DNA of 64,000 nucleotides from Achromobacter spanius (GCF_029637605.1 NZ_CP121261.1:3782001-3846000); one strand, 5' to 3'; shown: positions 9,739-18,873, counted from the first letter of the stretch. Numbers and translations: made by a program. Notes: a model not told the origin generated them from the letters alone.

Positions 9739-10674
9739 TCACAGCCTGGTCACGCCCGGCGCGTGTTCAGCCACCGTGTTGCGCAGCGCCGCCATGGCCT
9801 CTTGCACCGCCAGCGGCCGGAACGCATCTTCGCGCCAGTACATCGCCACCGATCCAAAGCCCGACAGCCGCACCGGAATGATCCGCATCGCCCGCATCTG
9901 CGAAAAACGCAGCGCCGCGCGGTGCGAGGCCACGCCAATCATGTCGCTGTTATTGATCAGCGTCAGGTTGATCGTGACCGAATTCGATTCCACGTGATCA
10001 GCCGGCGGCGCTTGCCCGGCCGCCGCCAGTGCCGCGTCCACCGCGTTGCGGATCGGTGTGCCCTTGGGCCACAGAATCCATCGATACGACAACAGATCCG
10101 GCCAGGTCGGCTGTTCAATCGCGAACAGCGGGTGACGCGGGCGCGCCACCAGGTGGATGGGTTCCAGGTACAGCGCTTCAAAGCGAATGGCCGGGTCGTG
10201 GTGTTCCGGCGCCGAGCGGCCCACCACGATATCCAGATCGCCTTGCGCCAATTGCGCCAGCAGCCGGTCGGTAGTGCCTTCCACCAGCTTGACGCGCGCT
10301 TGCGGCATGCGTTCCAACAGCTTCATCACCGCCAGCGGCACGGTGTCGGAGGCCGACGCGCCGGATGCCCCAATCACCACGCGGCCGCCACCGCCTTCGC
10401 GCAACGCAGCCATGTCGGCGCCGGCGCGGTCCAGTTGCGCCTCCAGCCGCTGCGCGTGCGCGATCAGCACCTCGCCATGCGGGGTGGGACGCAAGCCGCG
10501 CGCATGCCTTTCAAATAGCGGCAGCCCGATATCGTCTTCCAGGTCTTTCAGCCACTTCGACAGGCCGGGCTGCGTGGTGTTCAGCATGGCCGCCGAATGG
10601 CTGATGTTGCGGGTCTGCGCCAAGCTCAACAGCATCTTCAGATTGCGCAGCCGCAGGCGGTGGGTCCAGTCCAT
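9739..10674 (-). CDS. LysR-type regulator of the gentisate operon
   Basis: LysR family protein of 311 aa, divergent from the gentisate genes, so it is the likely activator responding to gentisate or its precursor. The N-terminal helix-turn-helix is clear (SAAMLNTTQPGLSKWLKDLE, about residues 27-46), then a linker helix and a two-lobed effector domain from about residue 95 (VVIGASGASASDTVPLAV). It resembles the GbpR-like branch of LysR proteins. The ATG at 10674 fits a normal LysR N-terminus. Effector is inferred from position only. Confidence 0.85.
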   Translation of the reverse strand: MDWTHRLRLRNLKMLLSLAQTRNISHSAAMLNTTQPGLSKWLKDLEDDIGLPLFERHARGLRPTPHGEVLIAHAQRLEAQLDRAGADMAALREGGGGRVVIGASGASASDTVPLAVMKLLERMPQARVKLVEGTTDRLLAQLAQGDLDIVVGRSAPEHHDPAIRFEALYLEPIHLVARPRHPLFAIEQPTWPDLLSYRWILWPKGTPIRNAVDAALAAAGQAPPADHVESNSVTINLTLINNSDMIGVASHRAALRFSQMRAMRIIPVRLSGFGSVAMYWREDAFRPLAVQEAMAALRNTVAEHAPGVTRL

Positions 10675-10856
10675 GCAGGCCCTCGTCCGTGGGGGGTTGT
10701 CTCGTATGTATATGGTTATTGGTATGGATAATAAGATAATTTCATTTCAAAACACATAGCTGTTCTACGCATAATCGTCTTCGAACTGGACCAGCCGCGA
10801 ACCACGTGGCGGCCACCCGTAGAAGCCGGCATCAGCCGGACAACCCGGAGACAAGC
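10675..10856. promoter_or_regulatory. Divergent LysR/gentisate operon promoter region
   Basis: An AT-rich patch in GC-rich DNA at about 10703-10760. It holds TTATTGGTATGGATAA (10716-10731), an inverted repeat TTAT-N8-ATAA that contains the T-N11-A form expected of a LysR site. A plausible operator for the divergent regulator; promoter hexamers not assigned. Confidence 0.45.
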
Positions 10857-11909
10857 ATGCCCGACGGCCACACCACCGGTGCCGAGCGCAGCAACTACTA
10901 CGCCCGCATCGCCAAGAAGCACATGGCCCCACTCTGGGAGTCATTGCATAACCTCGTACCCCGCGAGCCCGCCCCGCGCTGCGTGCCCGCCATCTGGAAG
11001 TACGACGACGTGCGCGACGACGTCATGGCCTCCGGCTCGCTGATTAGCGCCGAGGAAGCCGTGCGGCGCGTGCTGATCCTGGAGAACCCCGGCCTGCCGG
11101 GCCAGGCCAGCATCACGCAAAGCCTGTACGCGGGCCTGCAACTGATCCTGCCCGGCGAAGTGGCGCCCAGCCACCGCCACACGCAATCGGCGCTGCGCTT
11201 CATTGTCGAAGGCCGGGGCGCGTACACCGCCGTCAACGGTGAGCGCACCACCATGCATCCGGGCGACTTCATCATCACGCCCTCCTGGACCTGGCATGAC
11301 CATGGCAATGCCGAAACCGTCGAGGGCGGTGAACCGGTCGTCTGGCTGGACGGCCTGGACATTCCCTTGCTGCGCTTTCTGGATGCCGGCTTTGCCGAGA
11401 ACTATCCGCAAGCCGCCCAACCCGTGACCCGCCCGGAAGGCGACAGCATGGCGCGCTTTGGCCACAACATGGCGCCCGTGCGCCATCAGGTGTCCAGCGG
11501 CACCTCGCCCATCTTCAACTACCCCTACGAACGCAGCCGCGAAGCGCTGGACGCGCTCTATCGGCATGGCGAACTGGACGCCTGGGACGGCGTGAAGCTG
11601 CGCTACCTGAACCCGGCCACGGGCGGTTATCCCATGCCCACCATGGCCACCTTCATGCAGTTTCTGCCGGCCGGCTTTCAGGGCAAGTCCTATCGCAGCA
11701 CCGACTCCACGGTCTACAGCGTGGTGGAGGGCCGGGGCATCGCGCGCATAGGCGAAGAGGAATTCCACTTCGGTCCCCGCGATGTCTTCGTGGCGCCATC
11801 GTGGCTGCCCGTGCAACTGGCCGCGCTGGACGACGCCACGTTGTTCAGCTATTCCGACCGCCCCGTGCAGGACGCGCTGGGCGTATGGCGAGAAGCGCGC
11901 ATCGGCTGA
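10857..11909 (+). CDS. gtdA: Gentisate 1,2-dioxygenase
   Basis: Ring-cleaving Fe(II) dioxygenase that opens gentisate (2,5-dihydroxybenzoate) to maleylpyruvate. 350 aa, the usual length, with two cupin domains. The N-terminal cupin has the metal-binding pattern [14 protein letters not shown] (about residues 105-118) and a later His in SWTWHDHGN; the C-terminal cupin ends with [20 protein letters not shown] near 290-310. The ATG at 10857 follows CCCGGAGACA, a fair ribosome site. First gene of an eight-gene operon; the next two genes complete the path to fumarate and pyruvate, which supports the call. Confidence 0.93.
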   Translation: MPDGHTTGAERSNYYARIAKKHMAPLWESLHNLVPREPAPRCVPAIWKYDDVRDDVMASGSLISAEEAVRRVLILENPGLPGQASITQSLYAGLQLILPGEVAPSHRHTQSALRFIVEGRGAYTAVNGERTTMHPGDFIITPSWTWHDHGNAETVEGGEPVVWLDGLDIPLLRFLDAGFAENYPQAAQPVTRPEGDSMARFGHNMAPVRHQVSSGTSPIFNYPYERSREALDALYRHGELDAWDGVKLRYLNPATGGYPMPTMATFMQFLPAGFQGKSYRSTDSTVYSVVEGRGIARIGEEEFHFGPRDVFVAPSWLPVQLAALDDATLFSYSDRPVQDALGVWREARIG

Positions 11910-11990
11910 GTCAAGCCGCGCGGTTCGCTGCTCGGCTTCCGCGGTCCGCTTCCTATGTTGTTTTCCCCTTCATCGATCAAAGGTTGATCC

Positions 11991-12689
11991 ATGCCTTTCG
12001 TGTTTGCTCCCGCCGCTCCCGTCGCCGTGCCCGTAGCCGGCGGCCAGGATGCCTTCCCCGTGCGCCGCGTCTACTGCGTGGGCCGCAACTACGCCGCCCA
12101 CGCGCGCGAGATGGGCTTTGACCCCGACCGCGAACCGCCCTTCTTTTTCTGCAAGCCCGCCGACGCCGTCGTCCCGGTGGCCGACGGCCAGACGCTGGAG
12201 CTGCCCTACCCCCCCGAGACCGCCAATCTGCATTACGAGATTGAACTGGTTGCCGCCATCGGCCGTGGCGGCGCCAACATTGCCGTGGAAGACGCGCTGC
12301 AACACGTCTGGGGCTACGCCGTGGGCCTGGACATGACGCGCCGCGACTTGCAGATGAAGATGCGCGAAGCCGGCCGCCCCTGGGAATTGGGCAAGGCCTT
12401 CGACCAGAGCGCGCCCATCGGCCCGTTGCATCCCGCCGCATCCATCGCGGGCATCGAGCAAGCGGGCATCTGGCTACAGGTCAACGGCGCCGACAAGCAA
12501 CGCAGCGACATCGGCAAGCTGATCTGGTCCGTGGCGGAAACCATCGCCTACCTGTCGCGCTACTTCCGCCTGGAACCGGGCGACCTGATCTACACCGGCA
12601 CGCCGGAAGGCGTGGGCCCCGTGGTGCGCGGCGACAAGATGCTGGGCGGCGTCGACGGCATGGGCACGCTGAGCGTGCAGATGGTCTGA
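11991..12689 (+). CDS. nagK: Fumarylpyruvate hydrolase (FAH family)
   Basis: Hydrolyses fumarylpyruvate to fumarate and pyruvate, the last step of the glutathione-dependent gentisate route. 232 aa; the fumarylacetoacetate-hydrolase fold is clear from [17 protein letters not shown] (about residues 23-39), the metal-binding [11 protein letters not shown] (about 80-90), and [12 protein letters not shown] near 200. It lies 81 bp after gtdA and 13 bp before the isomerase gene, as in nag-type clusters. The alternative, a fumarylacetoacetase of tyrosine breakdown, is less likely given the neighbours. Confidence 0.9.
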   Translation: MPFVFAPAAPVAVPVAGGQDAFPVRRVYCVGRNYAAHAREMGFDPDREPPFFFCKPADAVVPVADGQTLELPYPPETANLHYEIELVAAIGRGGANIAVEDALQHVWGYAVGLDMTRRDLQMKMREAGRPWELGKAFDQSAPIGPLHPAASIAGIEQAGIWLQVNGADKQRSDIGKLIWSVAETIAYLSRYFRLEPGDLIYTGTPEGVGPVVRGDKMLGGVDGMGTLSVQMV

Positions 12690-12702
12690 CCCGGAGCTCA
12701 CC

Positions 12703-13341
12703 ATGCAACTGCACAGCTTTTTCAATAGTTCCACGTCGTACCGCGTGCGCATCGCGCTGGCGCTCAAGGGCCTGCCCTACGAGGTCCTGCCCGTGAACCT
12801 GCGCAAGCAGGAGCAACGCGCGCCCGACTACGTGGCCAAGAACCCGTCGGCCGGTGTGCCGCTGCTGATTGATGGCGACGTCCAGTTGTCGCAATCGATG
12901 GCCATCATCGACTACCTGGACGTCACGCATCCCGAGCCGCGCCTGATACCCGTGGACACCCTGGCGCGCGCGCGGGTGCTGGAACTGTCCAACGCCATTG
13001 CCTGCGACATCCACCCCGTCAACAACATGCGCATCCTGCGCTATCTGCAAGACGTGCTGGGCGTCAGCGACGCGCAGAAAAACACCTGGTACCAGCACTG
13101 GGTAAGCGAAGGCCTGAGCGCAGTCGAAGAATTGCTGGTTCGCCATGGCCACGGCGCGTACTGCTTTGGTGATGCGCCCACGCTGGCCGATTGCTGCCTG
13201 GTGCCGCAAGTGGCCAACGCGCAGCGCATGGGCTGCGACCTGTCGGCCTTTCCACGCATCCTGAGCGTCCATGCGCACTGCAACGCGCAGCCCGCGTTCC
13301 AGCACGCCGCGCCCGCCCGCCAACCCGACGCCACCCCATGA
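12703..13341 (+). CDS. nagL: Maleylpyruvate isomerase (zeta-class GST)
   Basis: Glutathione-dependent cis-trans isomerase turning maleylpyruvate into fumarylpyruvate. 212 aa with an N-terminal thioredoxin fold: LHSFFNSSTSYRVRIALALK (about residues 3-22) carries the SSxSxRVR motif of the MAAI/zeta class, and PSAGVPLLIDG follows near 48. The all-helical C-terminal domain ends with an Ala/Pro tail. CCGGAGCTCACC precedes the ATG. Context with gentisate dioxygenase decides for maleylpyruvate over maleylacetoacetate. Confidence 0.9.
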   Translation: MQLHSFFNSSTSYRVRIALALKGLPYEVLPVNLRKQEQRAPDYVAKNPSAGVPLLIDGDVQLSQSMAIIDYLDVTHPEPRLIPVDTLARARVLELSNAIACDIHPVNNMRILRYLQDVLGVSDAQKNTWYQHWVSEGLSAVEELLVRHGHGAYCFGDAPTLADCCLVPQVANAQRMGCDLSAFPRILSVHAHCNAQPAFQHAAPARQPDATP

Positions 13342-13345
13342 CGCA

Positions 13346-13741
13346 ATGACCACGAGCACACCCATGCAAGAACCCGACACCCACGGCGCGCCGCTGCGCG
13401 AATACACCGACCCCGCCTACCAGCCCCTGTGCGCCAACCTGGCCGAGGTGCGCGCCCACATCGACCGGCTGGACGACGAGATCGTGCGCCTGATCGCTGA
13501 GCGCGCGATGTATGTGAAAGACGCGGCGCGCTTCAAGCGCGACGCCTACCAGGTCAGCGCGCCCGCGCGGCAGGCCCAGGTCTTTGACAAGGCGCGCGCG
13601 CTGGCCACCCGGCACAACCGCGGCTTTGCCAATCTGGAAGCGGTGGTGGACGCGACCTATCGCGCGATGGTGGCGGCGTTCATTGCCAACGAGCAAACCT
13701 ATTTCGACAACATGAAAAATGTGGGAGACACGGATGACTAA
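13346..13741 (+). CDS. Chorismate mutase type II-like protein
   Basis: 131-aa protein with an AroQ/chorismate-mutase type II domain: RAHIDRLDDEIVRLIAERAM (about residues 41-60) and KDAARFKRDAYQVSAPARQ, with the Arg, Asp and Lys positions typical of the family and of isochorismate-pyruvate lyase (PchB). Start at ATG 13346, 4 bp after the isomerase stop; ATG 13364 is an alternative. It sits inside the gentisate operon, where a shikimate-pathway enzyme is unexpected. It could make salicylate-type compounds, act on a ring-cleavage intermediate, or be a binding protein. The fold is fairly sure; the reaction is not. Confidence 0.8.
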   Translation: MTTSTPMQEPDTHGAPLREYTDPAYQPLCANLAEVRAHIDRLDDEIVRLIAERAMYVKDAARFKRDAYQVSAPARQAQVFDKARALATRHNRGFANLEAVVDATYRAMVAAFIANEQTYFDNMKNVGDTDD

Positions 13742-14750
13742 GTTTTTGCCCCTGAGGCGCCCCCTGAGCGTGATGGCGCGCGCATTGACGTTGGCGGTGG
13801 CCTCCTGCGCTTCGCTGGCCGCCACGACTGCCAACTCACAGGCCGCCGACGCCTGGCCGTCGCAACCCTTGAAGGCCATCGTGCCGTTCGGTCCCGGGTC
13901 CAGCCCGGATCAGGTGGCGCGTGTGGTCGGTGAAAAGGCCAGCGCCATCCTCGGCCAAACCATCGTCATCGAAAACAAGCCCGGTGCCAGCGGCAACATC
14001 GGCACCTACGCCATCGCCAACGCCAAGCCCGACGGCTATACCTTCGGCGTGTCCATCACCGGCCCCCTGGTGAACAACACGCTGCTGTTCGACAAGCTGC
14101 CCTATGCGCCCGCCACCGACTTGTCGCCGCTGACGCTGGCCGTGCATCAGCCCAACGTGCTGGTCGTGCCCGCTTCGGCCGGCATCGCCAATGTGGGACA
14201 GTTGCTGGACGCGCTGAAGAAGAATCCGGACAAGTACAACTTTCCTTCGCCCGGCGCGGGCACGGTGTCGCATCTGGCTGTCGAGCTATTGCTGCAGCAG
14301 ATTGGGGCACGCGCCACGCACGTGCCCTACCCGTCGTCACCCGCCGCGCTGACGTCCCTGCTGTCGGGCGATACGCAGTTTGCCGCGCTGCCGCCCATTG
14401 CCGTCATGCCGATGGTGAAGGACGGGCGCTTGAAGGCGCTGGCGGTGACCTCATCCAAGCGCTCCGCGCTGCTGCCCGATATTCCGACCTTGGCGGAAGT
14501 GGGCGTGCCGGGCATCGAGGGGTCGGCGTGGATCGGCTTCGTGGTGTCGTCCAAAGTGCCGGCCGACGTACAGAAAAAATTGTCGGATGCACTGATCCAG
14601 GCCATCCGTGACCCCGAGGTGGCCAAGCGCCTGCAAGCGCAGTACATGGACCCCGTGGGCAGCACGCCGGCCGAATTCCGCGCCTACATGGACGAAGAGC
14701 TCAAGCGCTGGGAACCCTTGATCAAGAAGCTGGGCATCAAGGGGCAGTAA
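13734..14750 (+). CDS. Bug-family periplasmic receptor (TctC-like)
   Basis: Extracytoplasmic solute receptor of the Bug/tripartite tricarboxylate transporter family, 338 aa. The start at 13734 overlaps the end of the previous gene and has GGGAGA 8 bp upstream; it opens a signal peptide (about residues 1-37, ending near SQAADAWP). Family motifs: WPSQPLKAIVPFGPGSSPD (about 38-57), IENKPGASGNIGTYAIA and YTFGVSITG. No membrane partner (TctA/TctB) is nearby, as is common for Bug proteins in this order. Position suggests an aromatic acid ligand of the gentisate route; this is inference. Confidence 0.88.
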   Translation: MTKFLPLRRPLSVMARALTLAVASCASLAATTANSQAADAWPSQPLKAIVPFGPGSSPDQVARVVGEKASAILGQTIVIENKPGASGNIGTYAIANAKPDGYTFGVSITGPLVNNTLLFDKLPYAPATDLSPLTLAVHQPNVLVVPASAGIANVGQLLDALKKNPDKYNFPSPGAGTVSHLAVELLLQQIGARATHVPYPSSPAALTSLLSGDTQFAALPPIAVMPMVKDGRLKALAVTSSKRSALLPDIPTLAEVGVPGIEGSAWIGFVVSSKVPADVQKKLSDALIQAIRDPEVAKRLQAQYMDPVGSTPAEFRAYMDEELKRWEPLIKKLGIKGQ

Positions 14751-14780
14751 GGCATACGCAAGACAAGCAAGGAGAACTCG

Positions 14781-16133
14781 ATGGTCATTACCGAACCCTC
14801 CCGCCAGGTCCCGCTCTACGGCGAATTCGACGTCGTGGTGCTGGGCGGCGGCCCCGCTGGCGTGCTGGCCGCCACCAGCGCCGCCCGCAACGGCGCGCGC
14901 GTGCTGCTCGTGGAACGCTACGGCTTCCTGGGCGGCATGGGCACCGCCGCTGGCGTGTCCAATTTCTGCGGGCTGCACGCCAACATTCACGGCAACATCC
15001 GCCAGGTGGTGCACGGCATGACCGACGAACTGTTGGACCGCATGCGCGCCATGGATGGCTTGAACGACCCGCACCTGATCCTGGGCAAGATCCACGCCCA
15101 GGCCTATGACATATCCGCCTTCAAATGCGCGGCCGACGGCATGGTGCAGGACAGCGGCGCACAGGTGCTGTTCCACGCCCTCGCCACCGGCCTGGCGCGC
15201 GACGAACAAGGCCGCGTCGACGTCTTGTTCCTGGAGACCAAGTCCGGCCGCTGCGCGGTGCGCGCCAAGGTCTTCATCGACTGCTCGGGCGATGGCGACA
15301 TCGCGCAATGGGGCGGCCTGCCGTTTGAGAAAGGCGACGAACACGGCCACATGCTGTATCCCACGCTGATGTTCAAGGTGGGCAACGTGGACGGCGCGCG
15401 AGCCCAAGAAGCCTGGAAGACCATTCCGCTGCTGATGGATGAAGCCGTGGCCAGCGGCGAATTCACGTTCCCGCGTCGCGGCGCCATCGTGCGCCCGCAA
15501 AAGCACGACTACGAATGGCGGGTGAACGTTACGCAACTGGCCAATCCCGATGGCAGCGCGGCCGACGGCACCGACGCCGGTTCACTGTCGGCCGGCGAAC
15601 TGGAAGGCCGCCGCCAGATCATGCAGTACCTGGCCTTTCTACGCGCCAAGGTGCCGGGCTTTGAGCAAGCCTACGTGCTGGACATCGCACCGCAGCTTGG
15701 CATACGCGAAACCCGCCGCATCGTGGGCGAAGCCGTGTTAACCAAAGAGCACGTGCTGGGCTGCGCCGACTTTGAAGACAGCATTGGCGTGAACGGCTGG
15801 CCCTTGGAAATGCACACGGCCGGCGACGTGAAATGGGTCTGGCCGCCCATTCCGGAATCTCGCGGCTACAACCAACTGCCGTTTCGGATGATGGTGCCCA
15901 AGCGCGGGCCGGGCGTAGCCGACAACGTGCTGGTGGCGGGCCGCTGCGCGTCCATGACGCATGAAGGCCAGTCCGCCGCGCGCGTCAGCGGCAGTTGCTT
16001 TGTGATGGGCGAAGCGGCGGGCACGGCGGCGGCCATGGCGCTGCGCGCGGGCGTCGCGCCGGCCGAGTTGCCCATCGCGGCCTTGCAGGCGCAACTGACA
16101 CGCCAGGGCGCCTTCCTGGGCGGCCAGGAATGA
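14781..16133 (+). CDS. FAD-dependent oxidoreductase
   Basis: 450-aa FAD-dependent oxidoreductase of the FAD_oxidored (PF12831-like) type. The dinucleotide motif VVVLGGGPAGVLAATSAARN is at about residues 16-35, and a second FAD contact lies in VAGRCASMTHEGQSAARVSG near 383-402. AAGGAGAAC precedes the ATG. It stands in the gentisate operon between the Bug receptor and the hydroxylase. The substrate is unknown; a dehydrogenation or side-chain step feeding the ring hydroxylase is possible. Confidence 0.78.
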   Translation: MVITEPSRQVPLYGEFDVVVLGGGPAGVLAATSAARNGARVLLVERYGFLGGMGTAAGVSNFCGLHANIHGNIRQVVHGMTDELLDRMRAMDGLNDPHLILGKIHAQAYDISAFKCAADGMVQDSGAQVLFHALATGLARDEQGRVDVLFLETKSGRCAVRAKVFIDCSGDGDIAQWGGLPFEKGDEHGHMLYPTLMFKVGNVDGARAQEAWKTIPLLMDEAVASGEFTFPRRGAIVRPQKHDYEWRVNVTQLANPDGSAADGTDAGSLSAGELEGRRQIMQYLAFLRAKVPGFEQAYVLDIAPQLGIRETRRIVGEAVLTKEHVLGCADFEDSIGVNGWPLEMHTAGDVKWVWPPIPESRGYNQLPFRMMVPKRGPGVADNVLVAGRCASMTHEGQSAARVSGSCFVMGEAAGTAAAMALRAGVAPAELPIAALQAQLTRQGAFLGGQE

Positions 16134-16152
16134 ACCGGCACGGAACCTTGAT

Positions 16153-17385
16153 ATGAATGCATCCTCGACAACAACGACAACGGCAACAACCACACCCGCC
16201 ACGCGCTCCGTCATCGTGGTCGGTGGCGGCATCGGCGGGCTTGCGGCCGCGCTGGCGCTGACCCGGCAAGGCATCGCCGTGCAACTGCTGGAGCAGGCCG
16301 CGCACATCGGCGAAATCGGCGCGGGCATCCAGCTTGGCCCCAACGCCTTCGCGGCGCTGGACGCGCTGGGCGTGGGCGACACAGCACGTGCGCGCGCGGT
16401 GTTCACCGACCACATCATCATGATGGACGCGGTGGATGCGCAGGAGGTGGTCCGCATCGACACGGGCGATGCGTTTCGTGCGCGCTTCGGCGGCCCGTAT
16501 GCGGTGATCCATCGCGCCGACATCCACTTATCAATACTGGAAGCCGTGCAGCAGAATCCGCTGATCCGCTTTCGAACGTCGACGCAAATCGTCGCCATGT
16601 CGCAAGACGCGCAAGGCGTGGAGGTGGTCGACACGAATGGCGAACGCTACCGCGCGGACGCCGTGGTGGGCGCGGACGGCGTGAAGTCCGTGATCCGCGA
16701 ACGCACCGTGGGAGACCCCGCGCGCGTGACGGGCCACGTGGTCTACCGCGCCGTGGTCGAACGCGAGAACATGCCCGAAGAACTCCGCATCAACGCACCC
16801 GTGCTGTGGGCGGGGCCGCGCTGCCATCTGGTGCATTACCCGCTGCGCGGCGGCCAGCAATACAACCTGGTCGTCACCTTCCACAGCCGCGAAGAAGAGC
16901 AATGGGGCGTGCGCGAAGGCAGCAAGGAAGAGGTGCTGTCGTACTTTGAAGGAATCCATCCGCGCCCGCATCAGATGCTGGACCGCCCGACGTCATGGAA
17001 GCGCTGGGCCACCGCCGACCGCGACCCCGTCGAGCACTGGGGCCAGGGCCGCGTCACCTTGGTGGGCGATGCCGCGCACCCCATGACGCAGTACATGGCG
17101 CAGGGTGCATGCATGGCGCTGGAAGACGCGGTCACGCTGGGCGAAGCCGTGCGCCAATGCGGGCACGATCTGGAAGCCGCATTCCGCTTGTACGAGTCGG
17201 TGCGTATTCCGCGCAGCGCGCGCGTGGTCTGGTCGACCCGGGAAATGGGCAGGCTGTATCACGCGCGTGGCGTCGAACGCACCGTGCGCAACATGCTGTG
17301 GACGGGCCGCGGCCAGTCCCAGTTCTACGACGCGTTGCAGTGGTTGTACGGCTGGAAGGTTGAGCACTGCCTGACGCCAGCGTAG
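16153..17385 (+). CDS. 3-hydroxybenzoate 6-hydroxylase-like FAD monooxygenase
   Basis: Flavoprotein monooxygenase of 410 aa in the salicylate/3-hydroxybenzoate hydroxylase family. It shows the three signatures in order: VVGGGIGGLAAALALTRQG (about residues 18-36), the DG-type GADGVKSVIRE near 174, and VGDAAHPMTQYMAQGACMAL near 305. Together with gentisate dioxygenase in the same operon, the likely reaction is NADH-dependent 6-hydroxylation of 3-hydroxybenzoate to gentisate. Salicylate 1-hydroxylation is the alternative by homology but would yield catechol, which the operon does not use. Confidence 0.85.
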   Translation: MNASSTTTTTATTTPATRSVIVVGGGIGGLAAALALTRQGIAVQLLEQAAHIGEIGAGIQLGPNAFAALDALGVGDTARARAVFTDHIIMMDAVDAQEVVRIDTGDAFRARFGGPYAVIHRADIHLSILEAVQQNPLIRFRTSTQIVAMSQDAQGVEVVDTNGERYRADAVVGADGVKSVIRERTVGDPARVTGHVVYRAVVERENMPEELRINAPVLWAGPRCHLVHYPLRGGQQYNLVVTFHSREEEQWGVREGSKEEVLSYFEGIHPRPHQMLDRPTSWKRWATADRDPVEHWGQGRVTLVGDAAHPMTQYMAQGACMALEDAVTLGEAVRQCGHDLEAAFRLYESVRIPRSARVVWSTREMGRLYHARGVERTVRNMLWTGRGQSQFYDALQWLYGWKVEHCLTPA

Positions 17386-17431
17386 GGACTCAATACAGAA
17401 GCACAAGACCGAAGCACAACAGGAGACAACC

Positions 17432-18607
17432 ATGACATGCCATTTCCTACGGGGCGCCGCTGCCCTGGCGTTGGCGCTGACGGCATGCGCCGCTGGCGCG
17501 CAGGGCAAGCCGCTGGACATCGGCTTTATCGGCACGCTGTCCACGCCCGCCGGCTACATCGGCGAAGACGAGCGCGACGCCTTCATGCTGGCCGTCAAGG
17601 AAGGCGGCGGCAAGCTGGGCGGCGTGCCGGTCAATGTGCGCGTGGAAGACGACGCACTCAAGCCCGCCAACGCCAAGCAGACCGCCGACAGGATGGTGCA
17701 GGACGGCGTGCGGCTCTTCACGGGCGTGAACTTTTCGAATGTCATGGCGGCGGTTGGCCCCACGGTGCTGAACGCGGGCGGCTTCTACGTCAGCCTGAAC
17801 GCCGGCCCCTCCAACTACGCGGGCAAGGCCTGCAACCCGAACTACTTCGCGGTCGCCTTTCAGAACGACTCGTACGCCGACACCGCGGGCATCGCCGCGA
17901 ACGAATTGGGCGTGAAGCGCGTGGTGGTGATGGCGCCCAACTACCAGGCCGGCCGCGATGCCGTCGCCGGCTTCAAGCGCGCGTACAAGGGCGACATCGT
18001 TGAAGAGATCTACACGAAGTTGGATCAGTCGGATTTCTCGGTTGAACTAGCCCGCATCCGCGCGTTGAATCCCGATGCGATTTTCCAGTTTCATCCGGGC
18101 GGCGCGGGCATCAACCTGACCAAGCAGTTCGCCAATTCGGGCCTGTCGGACAAGATCAAGATGATCACGCCGATCTATTCCATGGACGAACGCATGCTGG
18201 CCGCGACGGGCACGGCGGGCAAGGGCTTCTACCTGAGTTCGCTATGGAGCGCGGATCTGGACAACGCGCAGAACAAACATTTCGTCGAGGCCTTCACCAA
18301 GACCTATCAGCGTGCGCCCACCGCGTATGCGGCGCAGGCCTACGACACCGCGAATCTGATCGCGTCAGCGTTAAAGGCGGTCAACGGCGACATCACCGGT
18401 CGCGCCGACGACTTCCGCGCCGCGCTGCGCAAAGCCGACTTCGCCAGCGTGCGCGGAAAGTTTAAATTTGGGCCGAATCAGCATCCCATCCAGGATTGGT
18501 ATCTGCTGCACATCGAAGCGGATTCAAGCGGCAAACTGGTCTACAAAAACCTAAAGGTGCTGGCGCGCGATCACACGGACGTGCACGCGGCAAACTGCAA
18601 AATGTAG
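17432..18607 (+). CDS. ABC transporter receptor, Liv/aromatic-acid type
   Basis: 391-aa periplasmic binding protein of the Peripla_BP_6 (branched-chain amino acid or aromatic acid) type. Signal peptide about residues 1-24 (ALALTACAAGAQG), then PLDIGFIGTLSTPAGYIGED. Two lobes follow; the end, DVHAANCKM, is the conserved C-terminal Cys-Lys-Met seen in this subfamily. The last gene of the gentisate operon, without permease or ATPase genes, so it must share another transporter or act as a sensor. The final codons and the stop codon are the first unit of a 27-bp tandem repeat that runs on downstream. Confidence 0.87.
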   Translation: MTCHFLRGAAALALALTACAAGAQGKPLDIGFIGTLSTPAGYIGEDERDAFMLAVKEGGGKLGGVPVNVRVEDDALKPANAKQTADRMVQDGVRLFTGVNFSNVMAAVGPTVLNAGGFYVSLNAGPSNYAGKACNPNYFAVAFQNDSYADTAGIAANELGVKRVVVMAPNYQAGRDAVAGFKRAYKGDIVEEIYTKLDQSDFSVELARIRALNPDAIFQFHPGGAGINLTKQFANSGLSDKIKMITPIYSMDERMLAATGTAGKGFYLSSLWSADLDNAQNKHFVEAFTKTYQRAPTAYAAQAYDTANLIASALKAVNGDITGRADDFRAALRKADFASVRGKFKFGPNQHPIQDWYLLHIEADSSGKLVYKNLKVLARDHTDVHAANCKM

Positions 18608-18689
18608 ATGCACGCAGCAAACAGCAAAATGTAGGTGCACGCGGCAGACAGCAAAATATTGGTGCATGCGGCAGACAGCAAAATGTAGG
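18582..18689 (+). repeat. 27-bp tandem repeat over a gene's stop codon, 4 copies
   Basis: Units begin at 18582, 18609, 18636 and 18663, each starting TGCACGCGGC (with small changes) and ending AAAATGTAGG. The first unit is the last codons and stop (TAG, 18605-18607) of the receptor gene. The fourth runs straight into palindromic element D, whose GTAGG it shares. Confidence 0.9.
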
Positions 18690-18750
18690 ATGGGTGGAGC
18701 GCGCCAAATCCGTGAAAAGAACACAGGTGTGAATCGCGCGTAACCCATCA
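18685..18750 (-). repeat. Palindromic element, copy D
   Basis: Runs GTAGGATGGGT to AACCCATCA with AAAGAACAC in the loop. It follows the 27-bp repeats directly. Confidence 0.85.
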
Positions 18751-18783
18751 GGCGATGCCGGATGACGCATACATCATCAGAAT

Positions 18784-18840
18784 CAAAAAAACAGCCGACA
18801 GATGGATAGGCTCTTAGTCCATTCTGCCGGCTGTTTTTTC
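18784..18840. terminator. Bidirectional hairpin terminator
   Basis: AAAAAACAGCCGACAGA pairs with TCTGCCGGCTGTTTTTT around a loop; A-run before and T-run after, so it works on both strands. It closes the gentisate operon on the plus strand and lies beyond the end of the minus-strand Bug gene at 19029. Confidence 0.85.
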
Positions 18841-18873
18841 TATTGTGAGCGCTAAGCTGCTTTCACCGCTGCT

